From contig CM057233.1 in NCBI GenBank assembly GCA_029891385.1, positions 25,342,150 to 25,406,149 of the forward strand: a DNA stretch of 64,000 nucleotides. The letters run 5' to 3'. The stretch's first letter is position 1, and every line of letters begins with the position of its first letter. Below, piece by piece: positions 34,890 through 45,614 of this stretch. Both the position numbers and the translations under genes were made by a program. Below the pieces are notes generated by a model. That model ran no database searches and was not told the origin of the DNA. It saw nothing but the letters and a program-made list of their open reading frames with translations. Source of the stretch: Erythroxylum novogranatense. Taxonomy: Eukaryota; Streptophyta; Magnoliopsida; Malpighiales; Erythroxylaceae.

Positions 34890-37800
34890 GTATCTCTTAA
34901 TCTTTTTTGTCTTAATCATTTGACCTTTTACATGGTAGTTTTGAAAGCCCGGGAAAGAAAAGGCAGTTTCTAATTATATTTTGGGTCCATTAAGAATATT
35001 AGACTGTACAGACCAGTCATAGTTATCTAATATTTAGCTTACAAAGGCATCTGGCTCATCTTCTTCAGCCATATACCCTGCCCTCAGTGAACGAGAATTC
35101 GATATCAGTATTTGGTAATTTGTGCCTGTTTTCTAGGTAGAGCTGGAGTCTACTTGCTTACTTAACTGCAAGACTTAGCCTTAGAATAAAAGATGGATAA
35201 AACTCAGTTCGGGTAATTAGGTTTAGAAGCATTTTAGGTGCACTTAAGCCTGTTAAATTAGATCTATTTGTTGCTATCTTTGATGAAGAAAATTTCACAT
35301 TGCATCCTATAGGCGTTAAAGATAAGAAGTTACAATCTTCAACTTTTATGCATTAAATGTCAGATTGTTATGCCTATGGCTGGTGGCAACCAAGGCTTTC
35401 TTAGCATTGCATTGATTATTTTATTACTAGCTTCTTGTATTTGAATGTAAAAAATTTGGACATTTGAGTATGTATATGTTTCTGTGTTTTGGGATATTAT
35501 CACTGCCATGGCCAATCAATAACTTGTGGCTGACTCTCTTGTTTTTCTTCTTCTCGTGGACATTTTTAAAGAGCTTGAAATCACGAGGTATCCGATTCCC
35601 TGGTCGTGACAATGAAAGTTTAGCACCTATTTTCACCCCTGCTCGATCAGTTTCTGCTCCTGAAGTGGAGGCAAGTCTTGTCCAGCAAATTCAGTATGAT
35701 ATCCCTGTGCAAAGCTTTACAGCTGAGCAAACGAAGGAAGCATTTGATGTTGCTAGAAATAGTATAGAGCTTCTCAACACAGTATTGTCTTCCTCACCAC
35801 AGCAAGATGCTTTAGAGGTAACTTTTATCTTATAGTTAATCTGAATGTCCAACCGAGACAACGTGGATGCCATGGTATCCTAGTTATAGAATAATTCATC
35901 GCCTTGGTTCTACTTGTTGTGTGAAGTGCCTGAAAACTGCATGGGGTTATCATCTTAAAATGTTTTACGGCAGTGGGGCTTTTTTAGTTGTTATGATTTA
36001 ATGGATATGCCAACATCAGTAATGAAACTGCTTTTCTTATTTCCTAGGCCTGTTAAGGTTTCATGTATACTTGAGTGAAGTGTTCTATTAAGCCATTCTA
36101 GTTGATTGGAGATACAGAAGTTTGTCCCATACCGATTCTTCTTTTGCTACTGCATTCTCCTCTTTTTATTTTAATATATCATACATGATCAAGAAATGCA
36201 AAGCACTGCTATTGTTTTTCTACGAATCAAGATGAACTTTGATGAAATGTTTTGTAAAGAAGCTAAGATTGTTTTTTGTAGGACATAGGAAGCGGCTTAA
36301 TTTTGTCCACTACATATTTTGTTACTGTTTCTATGTCAAAAACATGTAATAAAGAGTAACCAGTGATGCTTGATAATGTAGTAGGCTGTATGTAGCTTGT
36401 ACTGTCATTATTACTTCATACTATTAAAATAGTTAATACTGTCTGTCTATAAGCCATCAAAATTATATGAAAAGATCAAGTTATTTGGTCACATTTTGAA
36501 AAATCTGTATTATACTTAATTTCTTGATCTTGCAGATTATGCAAAATGAAGTGACCATATTTAGTATCAGTTTTATTGATTATCAGATGTTCTTATGAAA
36601 CTTTTATGAAATTATTTGTCACTGAAAAGTACCTGAAGGAGAATAGATTGTACAACAATATACTATTGTAATTCTTAGATCAATTAGATATATTATACTA
36701 TTAAAAGAGTTGCACTATCCCTTTACTTTCTCGAGTAATCTTTTATTGTGATGGAGGGCAATAATCTTTTGTTTAAATTAATTTCCTATTTCAGTAATCT
36801 TCTTTTATATTTTTATTTCAAACCTTGTACTTATGAAGAAAAATCAATCATTTTTCCTTGTATCGACTTTGTTGGAAATCCAATAATAACATTGCTTTAT
36901 CTTTTATTTCTGTTTTAATCTTCTAACTTAACAGACCTTTTGTACAATTTACTCATGTTAAATGTTAGGTAATGTAAAAGATGTCCATATATTTTGTTGA
37001 ATTTGATTGTGAGAATTGCATTGTGATGCTTAAAATATCAGGAGAATGAGACTCAAATTTAAAATAAGTGGACTAAAATAGGAAATCAGCATAAGGAGGA
37101 CGGTGTCTTATATAGTTTTCCTTTTTCCCTTTTTATTGCTTATCTGTTGAATTTCTTTGTTATTGCTTCATTGTCAATATCCAAGGAGTATTGACTTTTT
37201 GTATTGACCCAAAAAAGTTATTGTGCAGAAGGTAGTTTAATATTTAATCTATATACAGATTTCTTATGACAAAAATTTATTTGCATTGTTTCATTAGTAT
37301 GAGGTTTGTTAGTTTAATCTTAATAAGATTAATTCGCTTTGCAGTTATCTATTGATATGATCCTCAGGAAGCCATGTGCTTGATAATATTGCTAGCAAAA
37401 TTGATTAAAGACAAATAACAGAATTTCTTTTATTGTCATTCCTGATAAATTACATACAAATTGATGAATTTGGGTCATAGCATTGAAGGTATTTACTTCT
37501 GAATATTATAGTTTAAGATATTGCCAAATATTGCACTTTAGTTTCCAAGTATGCATAAAAATTGTTAATCTACTCAAACCACCTATTCATCCACCCGGAT
37601 AAGAAAGGTTACTTGGTTTAAAACCAATTTGGAAGCAGACTTGTTTTTTATTATCACTTCTGTTGTCCTGTTATTTATGTCTTATAGCGCTTAATTAAAT
37701 AAGGTTTGTATGACGTTAAATTCCATAGCAATTCCAAAAGTAAGGCACCACTCTTTTAGTAAAATGGCATAATACAATTTTAGCAAACAACAAATTAAGT

Positions 37801-39001
37801 TGTCATGACCCAATTGTTTTATTACTTTAAGAAGAGCTTTTCAAATTTTATCTATCCCAAGCTAATTGATAAAAAAAAAAAAAATGGGCAAAGATTACTT
37901 GGTTTAGACATTATCCCAAATCATTGAACATATGATAGTGTGTTAATGGTTACTGATTAGGAAGTGAGGGAAGGTACTTATTAGTTATAGTGGATTTTTT
38001 ATGTCATCTGTCAATCCTCCGCTCATTTCTAGCTATTATATTGTATCCAGTAGGGCAGTAACCTGTCGTCTTGCATATTGGGACCTGAATTCAATAGTTT
38101 ACATTACAGTCTCTCATGGTTTGACAGATTTCTGTTTTTTCTTTCCATGTAAATTAGGTTCTTGTGCCTGGCAAAGACAATTGATTTGTTATTACTACAC
38201 AATGGCCTTTGCTTGTGCAACTCCAATGCAATCCGCTTGCCTGTTTTCTGTTGAAAATTTGTCCTTTGGCTCTTATTGGCATTGAGCTAATCTAATGTAG
38301 TTCAAGTTGAATAGGTTGCCTGGACTTAAGGTTTATAAACCACCATAGTAGGAAATACTATCATGTGGCAATAAAGTTGAGGCAAATTAACTTGTTATAT
38401 TGTCTAATGGCATCTGTCGTGCTAGTTTTCCCTTTTCAGAAGCCATCTCAAATGTTGACTATGATTCTATTATTTATTAAAGGCCAACTCCTTGGTTTTT
38501 TGTGGATATTCATTTCCATGTCTCCCTTTTAGTTAGACTTTCTGAAACATAATGATGGGATGGGCCGTTCTATGGCAGGATGACTTGACTAAGACGCTCA
38601 TCCAGCAATGTCGCCAATCTCAGATCACTGTCCAAAGAATTATTGAGACAGTGGGAGATAATGAGGCCTTGCTTTTTGAAGCTTTGAATGTGAATGATGA
38701 GATCCAGAAAGCTCTCTCTAAATATGATGATTTGAAAAAGCCATCAATTGCTCAACCTGAACCGGAACCTGCTATGATTCCAGTTGCTGTTGAGCCTGAT
38801 GAGTCTCCTAGGCAAGGGAAGGAAGATGCTTTGATAAGGAAGCCAGCGGCTTTGCGAGGTGGAACTCCCTCAGGGAGCAATGATGACATGATGGATGATC
38901 TTGATGAAATGATCTTTGGTAAGAAAGGTGGGGTTGCATCTGAAGGCAGCCATGATCAGAAGAAGCCGCAGTCTTCAAAGGATGATCTCATCTCCTTCTG
39001 A
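34371..39001 (+). CDS. TOL1: TOM1-like protein, ESCRT-0-like ubiquitin receptor (TOL1-like), spliced
   Basis: Coding exons 34371-34889, 35572-35817 and 38579-39001 join in frame to 395 codons plus TGA. Each exon is a multiple of three and each junction has GT..AG. The protein has an N-terminal stretch (1-44), a VHS domain (about 45-175, including CVKNCEKAFSEVAAERVLDE and NKALTLIESWGESTSE), a linker with GIRFPGRDNESLAPIFTP, a GAT domain (about 213-307, three-helix with CRQSQITVQRIIE) and an acidic C-terminus with DDMMDDLDEMIFGKK at about 357-371. Plant TOL proteins lack membrane segments; VHS and GAT bind ubiquitin, and the proteins collect ubiquitinated plasma-membrane cargo (for example PIN2) at endosomes for delivery to ESCRT-I and the vacuole. 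Length and sequence fit the TOL1/TOL2 branch best; TOL1 is my preferred name. The start is the first ATG of the mature 5'UTR. No stop or frameshift is present, so the gene looks functional. Confidence 0.95.
35572..35817 (+). other. TOL coding exon 2 (82 codons)
   Basis: The acceptor is TTTTTAAAG/AGC after a T/C-rich tract. The exon starts SLKSRGIRF and ends QQDALE at the donor GAG/GTAACT. It carries the linker and the first GAT helix. Confidence 0.93.
35818..38578 (+). other. Large TOL intron
   Basis: This AT-rich intron has no LTR termini or transposon coding sequence that I can see. The ORF at 38001-38285 is not protein-like and is not spliced in. An A13 run lies near 37870. Confidence 0.75.
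38579..39001 (+). other. TOL coding exon 3 (140 codons plus stop)
   Basis: The acceptor is TATGGCAG/GATGAC. The exon completes GAT and encodes the acidic, low-complexity C-terminus ending DDLISF before TGA at 38999-39001. The preceding intron is 2761 bp, much larger than intron 2 (682 bp). Confidence 0.93.
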
Positions 39002-39440
39002 GCTGCTATATACAAATGATTCGTTTAGGAGAGACTATTGAGATGAGGTCGTTTGGATGTTGAAACCCTGTTAAACTTTTGGTTTTAAAGTTGGTATGGC
39101 CTTCAAGGTTGTGGATATCCCGTTTACGCATTACTCAACAGTACTTGCTGCACATTTGATGTAAGTAGTTCAATTCCTGGATATGATAATTCTATATATA
39201 CATATATATCTATAAACAATGAAAGGCAAGTGTGTTTTCTTTGTAAGAGTTTCGGTTAAGCTTGGGAATTTCAGGCGCTTGGTGGGTATTTTGCCTCGGA
39301 ACTGTGGAAGATAGTGTCCTTGTGATTGTTATGGCTGATTAAATTTTCTTTTCAATAAGACCAAATATTATAACTGCGTGATGTTTGGAAGAGCTTTCAG
39401 TAATAGTCGTACATCCTAATTTTGTACAGTGACACTACTT
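39002..39440 (+). other. TOL 3'UTR (approximate)
   Basis: No coding sequence. AATAAG at about 39353, followed by T/A-rich sequence, is a plausible polyadenylation signal. The end is an estimate. Confidence 0.4.
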
Positions 39441-39894
39441 TTTTTACTTTGTTACTACTTACATACAAGTGGATTAGTGATTGAATTGATAGATTAAAAA
39501 TCAAAATTATTGAAATCAAGACAGCTTAACACAGAACAATACAGTCTGCGTATATTTAAATTGAAGTTAAATGAGTAGGATTATATGTTGGATACATTTA
39601 TTTCATCCAAGATAAATTTGACAATTTAGAAATTTTGAAGGTTGTTCATATGGTAAAAATATTGTGGCTTTACGTGTTTGTTTTACTCTATTTAACAACT
39701 TGGGAGAGAGGATCATTTATTAAAATCAATCAAAAGCTAAATCTTCAATTGAAAAATGAAATAATGTTAAAATAGTTGCCGAATATATAAATTAAGATCA
39801 TAATAAGAGTACAGCAATTACCTGTTGCTGAACTAAAATTGGAAAATTAAAATTTCTGTATTTGGTCTTTAAAATAACATAGTTTTTCTAAATT
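39441..39894. other. AT-rich spacer between TOL and viral remnants
   Basis: No gene or repeat recognised. Confidence 0.5.
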
Positions 39895-39900
39895 ATCTAC

Positions 39901-39976
39901 AATTCAAATTTTATTAAAATCAACTTTTCAAAAGGGATAGATTCTTCTATAAGAATGGCAATTATCGATGAACGAA
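39901..39976 (-). repeat. Inverted copy of the 95-bp viral repeat
   Basis: Reverse-complementary to about 40590-40668 (shared GTTCATC-ATAA, CCATTCTTATA, GAATCTATC and AAAAGTTGATTTTAATAAAATTT). Together they form a long-range inverted repeat with about 620 bp between the arms. Confidence 0.8.
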
Positions 39977-40177
39977 TGAATAATTTAAATGATCAAATTA
40001 TTGGAATTATGATATTTCAGTGGGTCTCTTAATATAGTCCTTAAATTAGTTCCTACTTTGGCGATTTCATTAAACAATTGGTCAGTATAGATTTTATTGG
40101 TATTTTTAAATTCAACACTATGATATGAGTTTGTTAAAGCATAACTAATTTGATATGCTATTCCTATATTCATTTAG

Positions 40178-40260
40178 GTAGTTATTTCCTAATATTAAGG
40201 GTAATCCTGATTCTTGTTGGTATATTAATAGTACTGTAAATGTACAGTTTTCGATAATAA
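40178..40260 (-). repeat. Viral segment repeated at 41868-41945
   Basis: Both segments contain TTAAGGGTAATCCTGATTC followed by TTGTTGGTATATT and the TGTAAATGTA-AGTTTTCGAT stretch, in the same orientation 1.69 kb apart with about 10% mismatch. It marks duplication within the viral remnant. Confidence 0.8.
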
Positions 40261-40460
40261 GATTATTATAATAGCTTACATACCATATTTGTTTGATACT
40301 TACATCAACTAATTTAATTTGCAAAGGTTTTTCAATGTACATATAGTTGTGGTGTCTTCGGTAGTCCAGCTCCACTGATGTTTTGTGCTGCATTTAAGTT
40401 GTAATCTTTTTCTTTCTTTAGCAAGGTTTTTAAAGAATCCTTCGTCAGATATATAATTAT

Positions 40461-40650
40461 GCCTAAAATTTGTTGTACATGAGTTCGATTTTTCGTTCAT
40501 CGATAATCACCATTCTTATATGGGAATCTATCTCTTCTTGAAAAGTTGATTTTATGTCTAAAAATTGTTATACATGAGTTCGATTTTTCGTTCATCAATA
40601 ACCGCCATTCTTATAGGGGAATCTATCCCTTTTTGAAAAGTTGATTTTAA
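40461..40650 (-). repeat. 95-bp direct tandem duplication in viral remnant
   Basis: 40461-40555 and 40556-40650 share CATGAGTTCGATTTTTCGTT, CCATTCTTATA and GAAAAGTTGATTTTA, with about ten mismatches. Confidence 0.85.
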
Positions 40651-41270
40651 TAAAATTTTAATTGTGAATAAATGTATAAATCCTATTTGTGTCGTTTACC
40701 TTGTGTAATTTTGTAATTGTTTATAAATTTGTTTTGATCAATTAAATTTATTCTAATATGACTACTACATTGATCTATTCATATTGGTGTTTCATAAACT
40801 ATTTTACCATAATAAATAATATATTGTGAGTTTATAAGTTTTTTATAAGAGAGTGTTGTATATCTTGTCCATATTTTAAATTTAAATATGTTTTAGCTAT
40901 TTGTTTTGTTTCTCTTTTGATAATAAAGTATTTATATGAAAAATGCCGGTTGATTCAGTTAATTCTAAGTTATCAATTTCGAGTATATTTTGTTCGTCGG
41001 TTCTTATATTATCTTCCATTGATAATTACGAATTTTGTGTTGGTTTTTATAAGGAGTAAAATCACATCCTTATTGTTGTGGTACTTCTGAATATTTAGAA
41101 CAACACAACTGAATTTCTGTGTGTCTTAATTTGTTATGTAGTTTTGCTTCTAAACATTTTTTAGATAAAACTTCCTTAATAATGGAAATAACTCCTCTTA
41201 AGTTATAAGCAACTAAGTTTTTATTTTGTTTTATTAAAAAGGCTTCTTCTACAGTTCCATGTATTGGATA

Positions 41271-41494
41271 GGGTAATTTTTGAATAAAGATTTGGATATA
41301 CATTTCCTGTTTAAGACGTTATTGACAAAGAAAGCAGGAATGTTTATTGGTGCTAGGAGAGATTAAGTTTTTATTTAATAGTGGGTAATTTTTGAACAAA
41401 GATTTGGATATACATTTCCTGTTTAAGACGTTATTGACAAAGAAAGCAGGAATGTTTATTGGTGCTAGGAGAGATTAAGTTTTTATTTAATAGT
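41271..41494 (-). repeat. 112-bp direct tandem duplication in viral remnant
   Basis: 41271-41382 and 41383-41494 are identical except for one base (GAATAAAG versus GAACAAAG). Near identity in an otherwise decayed region points to a recent duplication. It lies at the junction between the coat-protein piece and the putative RT piece. Confidence 0.95.
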
Positions 41495-42655
41495 TCGAAA
41501 CATTTAGAAATAAATTCTTGTACATCTTGTTGTGTATATGGAATATTATTTTTAATGTTTATTTCGTGTGTAGGGGTCCTTTAATTTTATTTCAATTAGT
41601 CGAGTATTAGTGTTTTTAATTGGATCTATTTGATGTTAACTACTGACTTGATTAAATAATGTTTCTATTTCTATTTATAATGATAAAATATTTTGAAGGA
41701 AAAATTGTAAGTGATCCAGTTTTTCAATTATAAGTTTTAAAGTTTGGTAATAGGTGGTACAATAGATGGGAATTTTAAAATAATAGTTTTTTGGTTAAGT
41801 GACTTTATTATTGGTGTTTTGAAGTTATATAATGTAAATATTGACAAAATGAGTTATATAATTTTTGAAAGTTATTTCCTAACCTTAAGGGTAATCCTGA
41901 TTCTTGTTGGTATATTGATGGTAGTGTAAATGTATAGTTTTCGATTATTGAATATTTAGGGCTAGAATTTCATAATAATGGAATTTTAAAATTACAACCA
42001 AATATCCTTACTAAAATACAACAATTTTTATGTAGCACTCCACCCTCTTAAGACACGTATCCTATATCCTGAGCGATGTCTAAGTGCAGATCCCGCAAAG
42101 ATGGCATGCTAGAACGGTCAGACTCTAAAAAATTCAGTAAAATTTTTCCACATTTAACATACACGTACGCGGACAACCAATAATCAAGTCGGGCATAAAC
42201 TTTTTCAATCACATTTATTAATTGCACTCAAGATCAATTTCACTGACAACCCTTTCCATTTTGGAAAGTTATTGCAAATAAGAATTGATCAATAAATATA
42301 ATACAAAAATTTTGGAATACAACCTTACACACAAAAATTAATGAAAATAATTATGCAAATGCGAACTGATCTCAACCTCTATCCCTTACATGAATGCAGT
42401 GGGTATATTCCCGTTTGTTTAACGAGGTACTCTTCTGAGCTTGAATTTTTTTTGCAAATTTTGGGTTTTAAAATATTGTGACTTTCTTATGAGGCTTATA
42501 AGTGAATAAAGTAGATGATGCCATGGTATGTGAATGTAGTGATTGAACGTAGCGAGATAACGATTGAAGTTCTTATTTGTTATAGGTCATCCGCTCTAGG
42601 TGAATAATTGGAGCAACCAGCTGACCTAGGATCGGTAGGAGCCAGTATGAATTTC

Positions 42656-43790
42656 TCGGTACCTTGACCAGAGGAGATGCCTACTAGAGTTCCCAAGAGA
42701 AAGGAGAGGAGGTATGATAGGTTGCGGAAGTAGGGGGCTGTGAATTTCTATGGCAGCGCAGACCCTACTGAGGCCGAAGGATGGTTGGAAAGGACTGAGA
42801 GGGTTTTTGATAAGATGGATTGCGAGCCTAATGAGAGGCTCGACTATGTAGTGTCCTTACTGCAAAGCCCAACTTACTAGTGGTGAAAAATTGTATTGGA
42901 CAGTACCACCAGACCTTGCCAATTGAAATGGGAAGACTTTTTGAAGGTCTTCAGAGAAAACTATATGCCAAGATCTACTTGGACAAGAAGATGAAGGAGT
43001 TCCTAGATTTGAAGCAGGGTAGGATGTCAGTGGCAGAATATGGGATTCAGTTCAATGAGTTGATGGACTATATTATTGCTTTGATCTCTACAGAAGAAGA
43101 TAAGTGTAGGAGATTTGTGGATGGGCTCAATATGGAGATTAGAACAAGGTTGACACTTTCAAACCTAAATAATTTCACTGAGTTGAGAGCCACTTCAATC
43201 AGAATTGAGCAGCTACTGAGAGAGAGACAAGCAAAGACTGGGTAAGGGTTTAGAATGAAGAGGTCTAGTAAAAGTTAGAGTGGTTTTGACGGTAGATTTA
43301 GTAAATATTAGAACAGGGCCTTCAGATCACTAGTTGGATCAAGGCAGTTAGGATTTAGATAGAGGGGTGGTTTTGTACAATCCAACAGTGGAAGAGGTAC
43401 AATGTAGAGTTAGTTGCCTTCGTGTGAGTATTGTGAGAAGAGGCACGGTGACGAATGCTAGAAACTATCTGGAGCTTGCCTTAGGTCTAGCTCTTTTGAT
43501 CATCAAATTAGTTATTATCCTGTTACTTTGGGAGCTCAATTTGGTGTGAGTGGGAGATCTGGAAGTGATACTACAGTCCAGTAGAGCAGAGGTAGTGAAT
43601 CCGGACAAAGAGGCTGAGGGAGAGGTAGAGTGAGCTCTGAGAGTCCTTCTATGAGGACTGACGTGCGAAGCAGCCAACCGTAACCCGAGGCACAAGTCTA
43701 TGCTATAACCAGGCAGGAGGCTCAAGACTCACCAGATGTTGTTGTAGAGGAGCAACTGAAATGTCAACCTCTAGACGTTACCGAAACATC
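42656..43790 (+). pseudogene. Ty3/gypsy gag and protease-start remnant
   Basis: The frame resembles the gag of the element at 52076. The start (42690-42870) gives NFYGSADPTEAEGWLERTERVFDKM, matching the corresponding segment at 52400. The longest open part (42880-43245) continues with MSVAEYGIQFNEL and a C-terminal gag stretch. A partial zinc-knuckle-like CEYCEKRHGDEC sits near 43420-43457. Near 43695-43745 the translation gives QVYAITRQEAQDSPDVVVEE, the gag-protease junction. Stops and frame changes abound and the rest of pol is deleted. Confidence 0.8.
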
Positions 43791-44413
43791 CAGGCATTAA
43801 CTTCAAGAGCAACTTGTGAGTAACTTAAACGGTTTCTCTCAATTTTTGTTTGTTTAAATTGTGTTTTGAATGATAGATGATTGTAAATTGATTGTGTTGA
43901 TTCCGAACAATGAAGGTCTGATGACTGTGATATGTAAATGAGATATTGAAGTGCTATTTGTATGTAAATGTGAATACTTATGTGCTTCCTGATATGATTG
44001 CTTATGACAGATGCATTTCATACATGAATGCACAATCAGATAATGACAGTTGTGACCAGAGTAGCCATCGAAAAGAATTTAAAGCTCAGATTGTGAAAAA
44101 AAGAGAGCATCGAGCTCAAAAAGTAATTAAGAGCCAAAGGCTCCCTATGTAAGATGAGCCCTGTATCTCCATCGGATAAGGGATAGTTATCAATGAGCCC
44201 GGTATCCAAAATAGGTATGGGACAGTTTAGGCACTTAATCACAACAACATAATAATTAGAAAAGAGTCATATGAGCATTTCATAGGCATTTTTTTAAGTA
44301 TGTGTGATTGATTGAAATGCAAAATTGCCCACGTTTAAGTGAAAATGTGAGATGTAATTATGCGAAAATGTGAATATATGTTATGTGAAATGATGTGTTG
44401 CATAAATTGAGTG

Positions 44414-44430
44414 AACCATCGATGATGGTT
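44414..44430 (+). other. 17-bp inverted repeat of the gypsy LTR box
   Basis: AACCATCGATGATGGTT: 7-bp arms around GAT, identical to 51283-51299. It is followed about 20 bp later by GAGTTCGCAAAACTC, a second small stem. Confidence 0.85.
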
Positions 44431-44885
44431 ACCTAATTGAGTTCGCAAAACTCACCAAAATTACAACATTGACTTTTTAGGACTGAGAGACGACTCTAGC
44501 TACTGAGAGACTCTACCAGTAGTGTAGACTGGTGACTTAGGAAGTGAAGTCATGGCTCAAAGGTCGATCAGCTGGATTTTGGACAGGTTAGATAGACTTT
44601 GCATATTTCCTCTTTCATGTAGCACTTTTGTAGTAGAATTTGATGATGTACTTGTAAGAAATACTAAAAGACATATTGTAGACCTTTGGGTTTTATGAAA
44701 TGAAATGAGGAAATTTTGGATTTTAAAATATTGTAACTTTCTTATGAGGCTTATAGGTGAATAAAGTAGATGATGCCATGGTATGTGAACATAGTGATTG
44801 AACATAGTGCATCATTATCATAAGATATGTACTGGAATGTCCTAAGGGTGCTCTGGTATGTACCCTACGATAAGGGGGCGCTACA

Positions 44886-45614
44886 TTTTAGATATTTTAA
44901 AAAGTTAAACTCATGTACAACAATTTTTAGACATAATTAACTCGTCCTGAATAGGAAATGTATATCTAAATCCTTATTTAAAAATTAACCTATCTAATAA
45001 ATAGAACTGTCGAAGAAACCTTTTTGATCAAACAAAATAAAAACTTAGTTGCTTATAACCTTGGAGGAGTTATTTCCATTACTAAGGAAGTGTTATCTAA
45101 AAAATGTTTAGAAACAAAACTATATAACAAATTAACACACAAAAACTCAATTATGTTATTCTAGATATTCAGAAGTATCGCAACAATATGGATGTGATTT
45201 TACTCCTTACAAAAACCAACACAAAACTCACTCAAAACACCTAAAATTTAAAAATTATCGATGGAAGAAATTTCCTAAAAATAGATATAATAAATTTAAA
45301 CCTTCTTTTAAACCTTATAGAAAGTTTTTTAGGTAACAAGTTTATAGACAATATAAACCTAAAAGAACTATTGTCCCCAAAATAAAAAACAATGTAAATG
45401 TTGGTTATGTAAAGAAGAAGGACATTATGCCAATAATTGCCCAAAATGAAATCAAAACAAATTTAAAGATAAAGTCAATATTTTAAACTTAGCATTACAA
45501 TATAAGTTGGAACCAATAGAATCCAATTATGAAACTGATTCAACAATTGCTTCCCTATCTCAATATGAACTTCAAAATTCAGAATCAGAATCAACAAACG
45601 AATCCGAATACTTT
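44886..45614 (+). pseudogene. Endogenous pararetrovirus coat-protein remnant
   Basis: Plus-strand fragment of a caulimovirid capsid gene. 44953-45240 is an inverted copy of 41040-41310. Near 45385-45440 the translation shows a C-x2-C-x4-H-x4-C zinc knuckle within a Lys-rich stretch, followed to 45614 by an acidic Ser/Glu-rich tail. That combination is characteristic of Caulimoviridae capsid proteins, which package the viral genome. Stops occur at several positions, and an LTR at 45615 cuts the frame. It is an inactive relic; the genus is undetermined. Confidence 0.72.

Larger units (their letters stand above)
39895..42030 (-). pseudogene. Endogenous pararetrovirus (Caulimoviridae) remnant, rearranged
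   Basis: Mostly minus-strand fragments of a plant DNA pararetrovirus. 40145-40393 (82 codons) ends in an L-P-L-I-L-G-N-N-Y-L stretch like the end of a retropepsin-type domain. 41070-41303 (77 codons) is homologous, in reverse, to 44953-45240, which leads into a capsid zinc knuckle, so it is a coat-protein piece. About 41500-41570 read in reverse may be a reverse-transcriptase piece. A short plus-strand piece just left of 42020 (F-H-N-N-G-I-L-K-L-Q-P-N-I-L) also looks RT-like. The order and orientation are scrambled, with duplications at 40461-40650 and 41271-41494. Nothing is intact. The family call is inferred from the zinc knuckle on the partner piece; the genus is not resolvable. Confidence 0.6.
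42031..44885 (+). mobile_element. Chimeric gypsy insert with perfect TSD (2.86 kb)
   Basis: Begins TGTAGCACTCC and ends GGGCGCTACA, flanked by TTTTA on both sides (42026-42030 and 44886-44890). Inside: 42031-42460 resembles an LTR end read in reverse; 42466-42560 is a plus-strand LTR fragment repeated at 44715-44815; 42590-43790 is gag and the start of protease; 43800-44885 is the 3' part of an LTR with the conserved box at 44407-44465. Most of the pol region and most of both LTRs are missing, so it is a strongly deleted or recombined element that entered the pararetrovirus sequence. Confidence 0.65.

Noticed and set aside
38001..38285. 94-codon ORF inside the TOL gene
   Set aside because: Lies within intron 3, lacks homology to the VHS-GAT family and is not needed to join exons 2 and 3 in frame.
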